NCBI GenBank assembly: GCA_903904495.1
Contig: CAIVCU010000109.1
Location: 1 to 11,327, forward strand
DNA length: 11,327 bases
Reading direction: 5' to 3'
DNA from: an uncultured Chlorobiaceae bacterium
Lineage (GTDB): Bacteria > Bacteroidota > Chlorobiia > Chlorobiales > Chlorobiaceae
Below, piece by piece: positions 1-6,433 of this stretch. Numbering within the stretch: the stretch's first letter is position 1; each line of letters begins with the position of its first letter. The notes beneath the pieces are model-generated. The model saw only the letters and a program-made list of their open reading frames with translations. It was not told the origin of the DNA and ran no database searches. The translations under genes and the position numbers were made by a program.

Positions 1-233
1 CTACTGAATTAATATTTGAAAGTAAAAAAAACAACTCATTTTCCTTATCAGCTGGATATTGTAATGCTTAAACGGTAAAAATGTCGGAATGGGTGAGAAG
101 AAATTCTTATAAATTTCTTAGCTTCATGGCAATTCCAGGGTTCAGAAACAGCAGCAGGAACGTACCAGGCTTGCGAAACCGTAGAACATCAGGGAACAGA
201 TAATCTGTAATAGCTATACCATCAACTCAAAAT
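1..233. other. Non-coding left edge
   Basis: No credible coding frame is visible on either strand; short frames are interrupted by stops. The only structure seen is an AT-rich inverted repeat with an 8-bp stem and 6-base loop at 98-119. It is followed by TAGC rather than a T run, so it is not a convincing terminator. The stretch may hold the promoter of the small membrane protein starting at 234, but I see no clear -35/-10 pair. Confidence 0.4.
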
Positions 234-356
234 ATGCCAGAAATTCTTAAATACACGACCGTGTTTGCTCCGGTAGTCTTTTTCGTTGGAGGTGTGTTTA
301 TTGTCATGCTTCTCAACAAGTTTATCGGAAAAAATTCCTCCAAAAAATCGGGGTGA
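234..356 (+). CDS. Small single-helix membrane protein (40 aa), unknown function
   Basis: This short frame encodes 40 residues. It begins MPEILKYTT, continues with one strongly hydrophobic segment at about residues 8-27, then a basic, serine-rich tail (K, GK, KK) ending in KKSG. The layout fits a single-pass inner-membrane protein with the positive tail inside, like accessory subunits of energy-transducing complexes. No Shine-Dalgarno sequence is seen upstream (AACTCAAAAT before ATG), but other genes in this window also lack one. It converges on the DUF2156 gene with 15 bases between stop codons. The coding call rests on the ordered hydrophobic-then-basic layout and tidy fit between neighbours; the family is not recognised. 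A longer overlapping frame at 286-567 is rejected because it runs antisense into the DUF2156 gene. It could still be a chance ORF. Confidence 0.5.
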   Translation: MPEILKYTTVFAPVVFFVGGVFIVMLLNKFIGKNSSKKSG

Positions 357-371
357 TATACTCTATCATCA

Positions 372-1310
372 TCAGGTGGCCCATCCAGGCAAGAACCACT
401 CCTTCAGTAACGAAGCCGATTCATGCAGCATGAGGTCGGTAAAGCCCATTGCAAAAGCAAGTTCAGCAAGCATAAGTGGCGAGAGATCAGTATTGCCGCA
501 CAGCATCACAGGTCGCCATTCCGGCTTGAACTTGTTTTTAAAGCGGTATAACCCCTCAAAATCATAGGCGTGCTTCCAGAGTGATGTCATCGAAACCATA
601 AGGCGCTCCAGCGGTGCAAGCAGCTCCTTTGACGTCCGCATCAACATTGCAAAAGGAACCTCTCCAAGACTCCACTCCCTTATCCCTTCAGCACGAAGTA
701 TCTCATAAATACCGGCAATCAATCCCTCCATAATGTCCGCAGAAGCATCGTGGCGTTTCAGCATCACCTCTGTATGGACTTCCATTTTTCCTCTTCCCGA
801 AAGGGTCATTGCCGCAAGCCATTCGCCGGTATCTGCCCGAAAAACAAAGCACCGGCATGCAGATGAAGGCTTGGCTCTGAACACATGCTGCAGTTGAGGC
901 TTTCCAGCGTGCCGCGTATCCTTGCGAAACAACTCCAGATTCTGTCGGTTATCTTCATTCATCTCAACCTCAACCACGGAGCCCCGTTTCAGCGCCCGAC
1001 CGGCAGGTCCAGCCACGGACGGATGTTCCAGATGCGATCCCTGAAGATCAAGCACAGCTTCTGCCCCGGTTTTTATGGCATGGCCGTTACCCGCATTAAA
1101 ATATTCTGCCATAGGAATGCTGCAGCCGCGAATGACAAACCCTTCGGGATAGGACAATGTCAGGTTATCATACATCACCTGGAGGGAGTAATCATGAGGA
1201 ATATCAGCAAAAGTTATCCATCGAATCCGTGAAAAGGGAAGTGCGACATCCCGGTAATCCGGCTGGGCTACAGAAGCCCGTACCCAGCTTAGCGGCAGCA
1301 AGGTTTGCAT
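372..1310 (-). CDS. DUF2156 / LPG-synthetase C-terminal-domain-like protein
   Basis: The 312-residue product resembles the PF09924 (DUF2156) group, which has the acyl-CoA N-acyltransferase-like fold found in the catalytic half of phosphatidylglycerol lysyltransferases. Family-like marks are a central strand-helix run (residues about 155-215, with EWLAAMTLSGRG then a helix and EGIREWSLGEVPFAML) and the C-terminal block GLYRFKNKFKPEWRPVML at about 254-271, where the pattern FK-x-KF-x-P-x-W-x-P is typical. There are no clear transmembrane helices, so it is probably cytosolic or peripheral and lacks the flippase part of full-length MprF. The substrate cannot be told from sequence; amino-acyl or acyl transfer to a lipid or peptide is an inference. 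The first ATG has no Shine-Dalgarno sequence, so the exact start is uncertain. It is divergent from the chlorosome-type gene, sharing a 122-base intergenic region. Confidence 0.7.
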   Translation of the reverse strand: MQTLLPLSWVRASVAQPDYRDVALPFSRIRWITFADIPHDYSLQVMYDNLTLSYPEGFVIRGCSIPMAEYFNAGNGHAIKTGAEAVLDLQGSHLEHPSVAGPAGRALKRGSVVEVEMNEDNRQNLELFRKDTRHAGKPQLQHVFRAKPSSACRCFVFRADTGEWLAAMTLSGRGKMEVHTEVMLKRHDASADIMEGLIAGIYEILRAEGIREWSLGEVPFAMLMRTSKELLAPLERLMVSMTSLWKHAYDFEGLYRFKNKFKPEWRPVMLCGNTDLSPLMLAELAFAMGFTDLMLHESASLLKEWFLPGWAT

Positions 1311-1432
1311 ACAAAAATTTTTATTAAACGAATTGTTTGAAATATTTTAACTTATGCGAAATCGATAGTGAATATCGGAATAATTTTAACCCATAAGGCT
1401 TCTTTAATCAAACAATCAAAACATTTACCATC

Positions 1433-1666
1433 ATGGCAGACCTGACAAACAACGAAATCACCGTAGCACTAAGCAATATTTTTCAGACCTTAGGAACACT
1501 TGCACAGCAGGGTGTTCAACTGGCAGGTGCAGTTATCAATACCGCCGGATCAATTATCGAGCCGATCACCAAAACAGTTGGTGGTCTTGTCTGTAATTGC
1601 ACCACCACAACCCCGGTTGCAAAGGTATACCAGGGTTCAGCTGCACCAGTAGCTCTGAAAAAGTAA
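1433..1666 (+). CDS. Chlorosome envelope protein, CsmB/CsmF-like
   Basis: A 77-residue protein with a polar start (MADLTNNEIT), a long amphipathic to hydrophobic middle (about residues 11-53, rich in A, G, V, I and L, including GVQLAGAVINTAG and EPITKTVGGLV) and a short basic end. Size and composition match the small CsmB/CsmF-type proteins of the chlorosome, the bacteriochlorophyll antenna sac of green sulfur bacteria; these lie in the lipid monolayer envelope and shape the organelle. I recognise the family style but cannot decide between CsmB, CsmF or a lineage-specific paralogue, so no symbol is given. Unusual is the cysteine pair C54-N-C56 followed by four threonines. No Shine-Dalgarno is seen (TTTACCATC before ATG). 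The gene stands alone and ends in a strong terminator 16 bases after its stop, as expected for an abundant structural protein with its own transcript. Confidence 0.68.
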   Translation: MADLTNNEITVALSNIFQTLGTLAQQGVQLAGAVINTAGSIIEPITKTVGGLVCNCTTTTPVAKVYQGSAAPVALKK

Positions 1667-1681
1667 GCTCTTGTCGCATTG

Positions 1682-1723
1682 AAAAAAAGCACCTTATACT
1701 TTGCGGTATAAGGTGCTTTTTTT
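1682..1723. terminator. Strong intrinsic terminator, probably bidirectional
   Basis: An 11-bp perfect stem (GCACCTTATAC at 1689-1699 pairing with 1706-1716) has a 6-base loop, with seven A before it and seven T after it. Because the A and T tracts are symmetrical, it can act for the chlorosome-type gene on plus and for the isochorismatase-type gene on minus. A second hairpin (GTTTCC-ACGA-GGAAAC, 1724-1739) follows directly with no gap. Confidence 0.92.
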
Positions 1724-1818
1724 GTTTCCACGAGGAAACATATCTCCTTCACCCTCTTTTTTCAATTTCCCGAACTCAATCGAATCTTATGAAAGTTAAC
1801 TCCGCGGACGAATGGTGC

Positions 1819-2394
1819 TCATTTTTCTGAATTTGACACAGGTGTTTTCAGTCTAAGGCAAATTTCATCTGTACTGACAACACTGGCAAAGCCCACACTC
1901 AAAGCGGCCATAAAAGCTGCTTGCACTAAGTTTGCTGGAACTAGAACGCCATTGAATGTCTGTGATCTTGTTGCACAGGCATCGTGCACCAATTCAATGG
2001 TGAAGCCGAGATCAAATGCGGCTCTTACTGTGGTATCGATGCACCGCTGAGTCATCATTCCAGCGATTGTTAACTCTGTGATTTGTTTTAGCCGCAGGTG
2101 TTCGAGCAAACCCGTTTCACGGAAGCTGTTCGGAAATGCCTTAACGAAGTGAGCTTCGCCTGACAGATGTGCAACTAAGCGATGAATTTCGACACCATGT
2201 GTATCAGGCAAAAAGAAGGGGGCATCAGGTCGTGGTGCAACATGCTGAATGTGGATAATTTCAAGTTTTGAATCGCGAAAAACTGAAAGCAGCAGGGCTG
2301 CCTTTTCAGCCGCTTCGTTTGCCCCCTCTAACTCCATCTTTCCGGATGGAAAGTAGTCGTTTTGGATGTCTATAAGTACCAGTGCTCTACTCAT
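1819..2394 (-). CDS. Isochorismatase-family cysteine hydrolase
   Basis: The 191-residue product is a complete isochorismatase-like (PF00857) hydrolase. The catalytic Asp is D9 in ALVLIDIQNDYF, the Lys is K85 in the FVKAFPNSF segment, and the nucleophilic Cys is C118 in AGMMTQRCIDTTVRAA, preceded by the typical non-prolyl turn. Members cleave C-N or vinyl-ether bonds in small molecules (isochorismate, nicotinamide, ureido-acids), and sequence alone does not settle the substrate. The MTQRC-x-DTTVRAA pattern is that of the broad uncharacterised group rather than of nicotinamidase. No signal peptide, so cytosolic. It appears to be transcribed alone; 124 bases separate its start from the stop of the upstream cyclophilin gene. 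No good Shine-Dalgarno sequence precedes the ATG; an AT-rich stretch at 2401-2420 could hold its -10. Confidence 0.88.
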   Translation of the reverse strand: MSRALVLIDIQNDYFPSGKMELEGANEAAEKAALLLSVFRDSKLEIIHIQHVAPRPDAPFFLPDTHGVEIHRLVAHLSGEAHFVKAFPNSFRETGLLEHLRLKQITELTIAGMMTQRCIDTTVRAAFDLGFTIELVHDACATRSQTFNGVLVPANLVQAAFMAALSVGFASVVSTDEICLRLKTPVSNSEK

Positions 2395-2518
2395 TTTGCC
2401 GTTATATAATCTTATAATTGAGGAGTTATCTCGCTGATGTTTTTTTGATGGGAGGCAGCCTTAGGGATTCCTCATCCTCTCATAATGCTTGAAGAGTTGC
2501 TCACCGAACTCTCATAGA

Positions 2519-3085
2519 TCACGGTTTTACATCCGAAGCAACCCTCATACGTACTATTTTTGTGGGATTGGAAACAGTGCCATTGTTGTATTGTGAACCG
2601 GCTTTAACCTTGTCGACAAATTCCATTCCGGATATCACACGTCCCCATACGGTGTATTGCCCGTCGAGGAATGGCGATGGTGCGAAGCAGATGAAAAACT
2701 GGCTGTCGGCACTGTTGGGGTCAGAGGCGCGCGCCATTGAGACGGTACCCCGGATATGCTGCTCGCGCGAAAATTCAGATATAAGCTGTTTGCCGGATCC
2801 GCCGGAGCCGTCGCCGAGCGGATCGCCGGTCTGGGCCATAAATCCCGGAATAACACGGTGGAAGGGGAGCCCGTCATAAAAACCTTTGCGGGTCAACTCT
2901 TTGATGCGGGACACATGGCGGGGGGCGATAGTTGGAAGCATCTGGATGACGACGCGTCCTGATGGAAGGTCGAGATATATCGTGTTTTCAGGATCCAGTG
3001 CCGGTGCGGCAGAAACGGACAACGGAAGAAAGGCGGTCAAAAGCCCTAAAAAGACGAGAAGAATTCGAAATGGTTTGTTCAGCAT
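2519..3085 (-). CDS. Exported cyclophilin-type peptidyl-prolyl cis-trans isomerase
   Basis: The 188-residue protein starts with a signal peptide (KPFR, hydrophobic residues 8-22, likely cleavage after VSA near residue 26), so it should act in the periplasm on folding proteins. The cyclophilin domain fills the rest: FHRVIPGFMAQTGDP at 75-89 with catalytic R77, GTVSMARASDPNSADSQFFICF at about 113-134, and PFLDGQYTVWGRV at 138-150. At the position of human CypA Trp121 it has F139, and at His126 it has Y144. This is usual for small bacterial cyclophilins and suggests weak cyclosporin binding. The GDGSGGSGK insert is also typical of bacterial forms. The start lacks a Shine-Dalgarno sequence, but the signal peptide supports it. 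The gene lies 99 bases downstream of the metal permease on the same strand and is probably a separate unit. Confidence 0.9.
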   Translation of the reverse strand: MLNKPFRILLVFLGLLTAFLPLSVSAAPALDPENTIYLDLPSGRVVIQMLPTIAPRHVSRIKELTRKGFYDGLPFHRVIPGFMAQTGDPLGDGSGGSGKQLISEFSREQHIRGTVSMARASDPNSADSQFFICFAPSPFLDGQYTVWGRVISGMEFVDKVKAGSQYNNGTVSNPTKIVRMRVASDVKP

Positions 3086-3184
3086 GGGATACCGGTTATG
3101 TTTGGATGAAGTTTTTTTTGAATAATAGCAAGAATGAAGAGAGATCGCAATGGGAAACTTGGGTCTGTGGCCTTAATGGGCATT

Positions 3185-4255
3185 TCATTTAAGTGGCAGC
3201 ATCGCCTTTACCACCAGCACGACCAGTACCACTGCCGAAACGACGGATAATGGACCGCCATCTTCATGTGCTGATGCCGAGAGCCAGCTGGTGATGCTGA
3301 TGCCGAGCGAAGCGTAAAGCGCATTGACTCCAATACCGGCCAGGAATGACATCACAACGATCACCGCCACATAGACAACTGTGGCACGCCTGCCAATCAG
3401 CTTCGCGATAACCGTGATAGCCGCAGCGTTGGTTGCCGGCCCGGCAAGCAGGAACACCAGCGCAGCACCGGGCGAAATGCCTTTCAGGGCAAGCGCTGCC
3501 GCAATCGGTGTTGATGCCGTGGCGCAGACATAGAGCGGCACCGAAATGGCCAGCATGAGCAGCATGGAGAGATATTCGTTCGACAGATAACGGCTCACAA
3601 TTTCAGGAGAGAGGAACACGGAAATCACACCCGCAAGCAGAATGCCGAAAAAAAGCCATCCGCCGATATCCTTCAGCAACTCACCGAAAGCGAAGCGCAT
3701 ACCTGTCATGAATTTGCGGCCAACTCCCTCCGGTTCGGGCTCCCGTTGGCTGCAGCAGCAGCCGGACGTGCATGTACCCTGCTGCTCAATCTCCAAATCA
3801 GTTACAGCTTCAAGGACCCCTGATCCTGAATGCTTTTCAGTAAAAGAGACAGCAATGCCGGCCGCCACAGCAGTGATAAACGCGACAACGGGCCGGATGA
3901 CGGTCATGAGAGGATCGAGCAGGGCATAGGATACCGCGATGGAATCCACGCCGGTCTCTGGTGTGGATATGAGAAACGAGGTGACCGCTCCTTTTCCGGC
4001 ACCCTGCTTTTTCAGGCCTGCAGCTGCAGGAACAACACCGCAGCTGCATAGGGGAATAGGCACTCCCATTGCCGCTGCCTTGATTATGGAAGCCGTGCTT
4101 CCTCCTCCAAGATGGCGGGCGACAAAATCGTCCGGTAGAAACGCCTTCAGGAGACCGGCAACAAAAAAGCCGAGCAGCACAAAAGGGGCTGATTCCATAA
4201 GCACTTTCCAGGAAGCTAGAAGTACAGCAATAAATGAATGGATAATGGTACTCAT
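3185..4255 (-). CDS. SO_0444-type (DUF318/ArsP-like) heavy-metal efflux permease
   Basis: A 356-residue polytopic membrane protein with two related halves, each with several helices, separated by a soluble loop at about 140-185. The first half has the signature GVPIPLCSCGVVPAAAGLKK (65-83, C70 and C72), followed by SFLISTPETGVDS (93-105). The second half has SVPLYVCATASTPIAAAL with C244 and the AGPATNAAA motif (271-279). The loop holds a cysteine cluster, C162 and C166-C168 (TCTSGCCCS), a plausible metal-binding site. This arrangement matches the permease family annotated as SO_0444-type Cu/Zn efflux and, more distantly, ArsP. Export of a soft metal is inferred; which metal is not visible. 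It follows a CadC-like repressor gene with 68 bases between them, containing an operator-like site, so induction by metal is likely. The first ATG has only a weak ribosome binding site. Confidence 0.85.
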   Translation of the reverse strand: MSTIIHSFIAVLLASWKVLMESAPFVLLGFFVAGLLKAFLPDDFVARHLGGGSTASIIKAAAMGVPIPLCSCGVVPAAAGLKKQGAGKGAVTSFLISTPETGVDSIAVSYALLDPLMTVIRPVVAFITAVAAGIAVSFTEKHSGSGVLEAVTDLEIEQQGTCTSGCCCSQREPEPEGVGRKFMTGMRFAFGELLKDIGGWLFFGILLAGVISVFLSPEIVSRYLSNEYLSMLLMLAISVPLYVCATASTPIAAALALKGISPGAALVFLLAGPATNAAAITVIAKLIGRRATVVYVAVIVVMSFLAGIGVNALYASLGISITSWLSASAHEDGGPLSVVSAVVLVVLVVKAMLPLK

Positions 4256-4277
4256 AACAGAATTATTTACTTCTTAT

Positions 4278-4301
4278 ATTATCATATGATAATGTGTTCA
4301 T
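4278..4301. promoter_or_regulatory. Operator-like site upstream of the permease
   Basis: On the minus strand the bases at 4301-4286 read ATGAACACATTATCAT, an imperfect inverted repeat ATGA-N8-TCAT. This is closely related to the site in front of the repressor gene (ATGAAAACTCATTCAT). It overlaps a perfect 16-bp palindrome, ATTATCATATGATAAT, at 4278-4293. The spacing and half-sites resemble ArsR/SmtB operators. Assignment to the neighbouring repressor is inferred from proximity and from the repeated sequence. Confidence 0.6.
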
Positions 4302-4323
4302 ATATAAAACAAAAAAAACGCAG

Positions 4324-4692
4324 CTATCTTTTCAGCTCCCGGACATGCTCTGAACCCATACGTACAAGGCCTGATATATGCTCGTCGTCCAAGCTGTACA
4401 GCACATTCTTGCCCTGCTTTCTCGATTTCACAATCCTTGCATCGCGCAGCACCCTGAGCTGATGCGATACCGCTGACTGGTTCATGCCGAGCAGCGCTGT
4501 CAGGTCACACACGCAGAGTTCCGACCGGAAAAGGGCATCAAGTATCTTTATTCTCGTATCGTCGCCAAGCACCTTGAACAGTTGCGCAAGCTCATCACTC
4601 GGAACGCTGCCGAGCATATCCCGACGAACTGATTCAACCACCTCGGGATGAAAACACTGCTCCTGACAGCCGTCCTCTTTATTTTCCATCAT
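4324..4692 (-). CDS. CadC-like ArsR/SmtB-family metal-sensing repressor
   Basis: Starting at 4692 the product has 122 residues. A winged helix-turn-helix covers about 35-110, with recognition region MNQSAVSHQLRVLRDARIV and wing GKNVLYSL. Cysteines C9, C13 (CQEQC) and C60, C62 (ELCVCDL) match CadC C7, C11, C58 and C60, the alpha3N Cd/Pb/Zn sensing site. D103, H105, H116 and E119 match CadC D101, H103, H114 and E117, the alpha5 Zn site; all eight line up without a gap. It should release DNA on binding thiophilic metal and thereby derepress itself and the permease. Start choice: GGGAGGAG at 4703-4696 lies just before two adjacent ATGs (4692 and 4689), and either may be used. The upstream ATG at 4725 abuts the -10 box, so it would lie upstream of the transcript's 5' end. 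Confidence 0.93.
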   Translation of the reverse strand: MMENKEDGCQEQCFHPEVVESVRRDMLGSVPSDELAQLFKVLGDDTRIKILDALFRSELCVCDLTALLGMNQSAVSHQLRVLRDARIVKSRKQGKNVLYSLDDEHISGLVRMGSEHVRELKR

Positions 4693-4709
4693 ATTCTCCT
4701 CCCTGATAC

Positions 4710-4725
4710 ATGAAAACTCATTCAT
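4710..4725. promoter_or_regulatory. Operator-like site of the ArsR-type repressor
   Basis: ATGAA-AACTCA-TTCAT is a 5-bp perfect inverted repeat spaced by six bases, sitting right after the -10 box of the repressor promoter, over the expected transcription start. Bound repressor would block RNA polymerase. An 11-base stretch at its edge (TCATATGATAA, 4722-4732) recurs exactly at 4282-4292 in front of the permease, which supports a shared regulator. Confidence 0.65.
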
Positions 4726-4753
4726 ATGATAACAAATAAAAAAGGGATGTCAA
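4726..4753 (-). promoter_or_regulatory. Sigma70-like promoter of the ArsR-type gene
   Basis: On the minus strand a perfect -35 TTGACA (4753-4748) and a good -10 TATCAT (4731-4726) are separated by 16 bases. Transcription would begin near 4719, inside the operator-like repeat and about 27 bases before the preferred start codon. It is the best promoter match I see in the window. Confidence 0.75.
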
Positions 4754-5191
4754 ACAATCGCGATCCCAGTTTTCGAGTCATAAAAACAACTCCCAACACA
4801 GCAATTCATCTTCACTTCCTCAATCCGGCAACCGTTGAGCAGGAAAAAGGATCAGAAAAATACAGGCGGTCAGGATCAGTCGCAAATATTCTGCATCGGA
4901 AGTAGTGAAGTCTGCCAAATAATGCTTGTCAGAGGGGATCGCAAAAATGATTTCAAGGAAAGCCACTGTTGTTTAAAAAACGTAATTTATTTATTTTAAA
5001 CTGAAAATCAGATCGGTCTGAATTAATCCCTACTGATTCAGTAACCCGCCCTTGATGGGGAAGGCTTCAACTTAATTTTTTCTGTCCCGAAACCTCTCCT
5101 TTTCCTTGTACAATAAAGAAAGTTAGAATGAGATGCTTTTTCCGTGAATTATTATTGAGCTCTTTTTAATTCCTAAAACGGTATCATCACT
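4754..5191. other. Gene-free stretch between the metal module and the hydrolase
   Basis: About 440 bases without a credible gene on either strand. An AT-rich inverted repeat, GTTTAAAA at 4971-4978 and TTTTAAAC at 4994-5001, is visible. So is a hairpin-like GCCCTT/GAAGGC element around 5048-5065, followed some bases later by six T (about 5077-5082). Neither is strong. The promoter of the hydrolase gene at 5192 should lie here, but no convincing -35/-10 pair was found. A minus-strand open frame at 5123-5632 lies mostly antisense to the hydrolase and is not counted. Confidence 0.4.
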
Positions 5192-6433
5192 ATGGATCCT
5201 ATTTGCATCAACAACTACTGTTTTGACCGGATTCATCTCTGGATACAATATGACAAACAGATTCCTCAGTTTATTGAGGTGGTTATTGAAGTTTTCTTTC
5301 CAAAAAACCTGCAGGCTAATGGTCTTGTGATGTTCAATCACGGATTTCTCGTCGGCAATGACCTGCTCTTTTACCCGAAAAAAATAATTGGCGCTTTTCT
5401 GGGCGATAACCCGCTTTTTGCGATTAACCCATCTTCGTTTTACAACTACAGTGACGCGATTGTTGAAAAAAACTGGGCAATGGCATTTGTCAGTGCGGCA
5501 CACTCGCAAACGATAGGAATTCCGGGAATTGACATTGGCGGCAATCCAAGGGTAGGGCAGGAAACCTATGCAGCAGCCTCCTATCTTGTCAAATACGGTG
5601 CTACTGATTTCTTTTATAAAGAGGAGAGTCAAAATCAGAACCGTGCCTTATTTGACAGCAGGGTTTCCGACAAATCGAAATTCATGATCTCCAATAACGT
5701 TATTTTTGCCGGTCATTCAGTAGGCGGTGCGCATGCCCAGGCTGCCGCCTGCGGATTTGAAACACTCCAGAAGCTTGGTAAGGAGAGTTATCGTCTCTTC
5801 GACCCTGTTATCTTTGACCGTGAGTTTATTCCGGCCTATTCAGATCCTCTGTCTGAATGGGATCCCTCTGATAGAGCGAACCCGGTAGGGCTGATCCAGT
5901 TGTCCCCTGTTGACCAGAAAATACCCATCATATCACCCGGAATGCAAGCTTACAGGGAGGTGCTTTCAACAACTCCTTTACCAATGGTGATGATTGTCGG
6001 TGAGTGCGACTGTGCCTGCCTTGATGATTCAACCCCTCCAGCATGGTCGGATAAAGCGGGAGTTGATACCCAATTCGCCCAGCTTGCACCTCCAAAAAGT
6101 GAATCATGGGCTGTTGTCGCACAAATTGAAAAGGGAAGCCACTGTGGTTATCTGACCGAAATAAGTGATCTTTGCAGTCTCGCCGACTCAAACAGCCAGT
6201 GTACGCGCTGTCCTGGAATAACAAAATACAAACCCGATGGTGATCAAACCGCATTAACAAGCGAAATAGTGAAACAGTTTATTGCTCTCTATCCTGATAA
6301 TGAAGGCTTTAAAGGTAATTACAACGACTGGATCAATAGCAGTTTTATGACATGGCTGAATAAAGAAAGCCCTGATGGCGTTGTAAAATTGGTGCCGTTC
6401 AGTTTAGGGAAGTTTGTCGATTATTCAGGATAG
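5192..6433 (+). CDS. Alpha/beta-hydrolase of unknown substrate
   Basis: A 413-residue protein with alpha/beta-hydrolase hallmarks in order: a strand and oxyanion-type turn LVMFNHGF (45-52), the nucleophile elbow IFAGHSVGGAHAQ with S176, a late strand VMIVGECDCACLDD (266-279) where the acid would be expected, and GSHCGYL with H317 as likely catalytic base. No clear signal peptide, so probably cytosolic. It is cysteine-rich near the active-site end (C272, C274, C276, C318, C328, C337, C340), which is unusual for a cytosolic hydrolase and could mean disulfides or a bound metal. The order HGF, GHS-x-GG and a late GSH-type His recalls dienelactone-hydrolase/chlorophyllase-like esterases, but this is a weak likeness. 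The start has no Shine-Dalgarno (ATCATCACT before ATG). It stands alone between two long non-coding stretches, so context gives no hint of substrate. Confidence 0.72.
   Translation: MDPICINNYCFDRIHLWIQYDKQIPQFIEVVIEVFFPKNLQANGLVMFNHGFLVGNDLLFYPKKIIGAFLGDNPLFAINPSSFYNYSDAIVEKNWAMAFVSAAHSQTIGIPGIDIGGNPRVGQETYAAASYLVKYGATDFFYKEESQNQNRALFDSRVSDKSKFMISNNVIFAGHSVGGAHAQAAACGFETLQKLGKESYRLFDPVIFDREFIPAYSDPLSEWDPSDRANPVGLIQLSPVDQKIPIISPGMQAYREVLSTTPLPMVMIVGECDCACLDDSTPPAWSDKAGVDTQFAQLAPPKSESWAVVAQIEKGSHCGYLTEISDLCSLADSNSQCTRCPGITKYKPDGDQTALTSEIVKQFIALYPDNEGFKGNYNDWINSSFMTWLNKESPDGVVKLVPFSLGKFVDYSG

Noticed and set aside
286..567. 93-codon plus-strand open frame
   Set aside because: It overlaps the 40-residue membrane protein frame and runs antisense into the DUF2156 gene; no family-like content.
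885..1232. 115-codon plus-strand open frame
   Set aside because: Entirely antisense to the DUF2156 gene, which has clear family motifs.
1516..1830. Open frames on both strands around the chlorosome-type gene (1516-1752 minus, 1597-1830 plus)
   Set aside because: They run through the strong terminator hairpin and overlap the gene in other frames.
5123..5632. 169-codon minus-strand open frame
   Set aside because: Antisense to the N-terminal part of the alpha/beta-hydrolase, whose plus frame has catalytic motifs; the minus product shows no recognisable domain.
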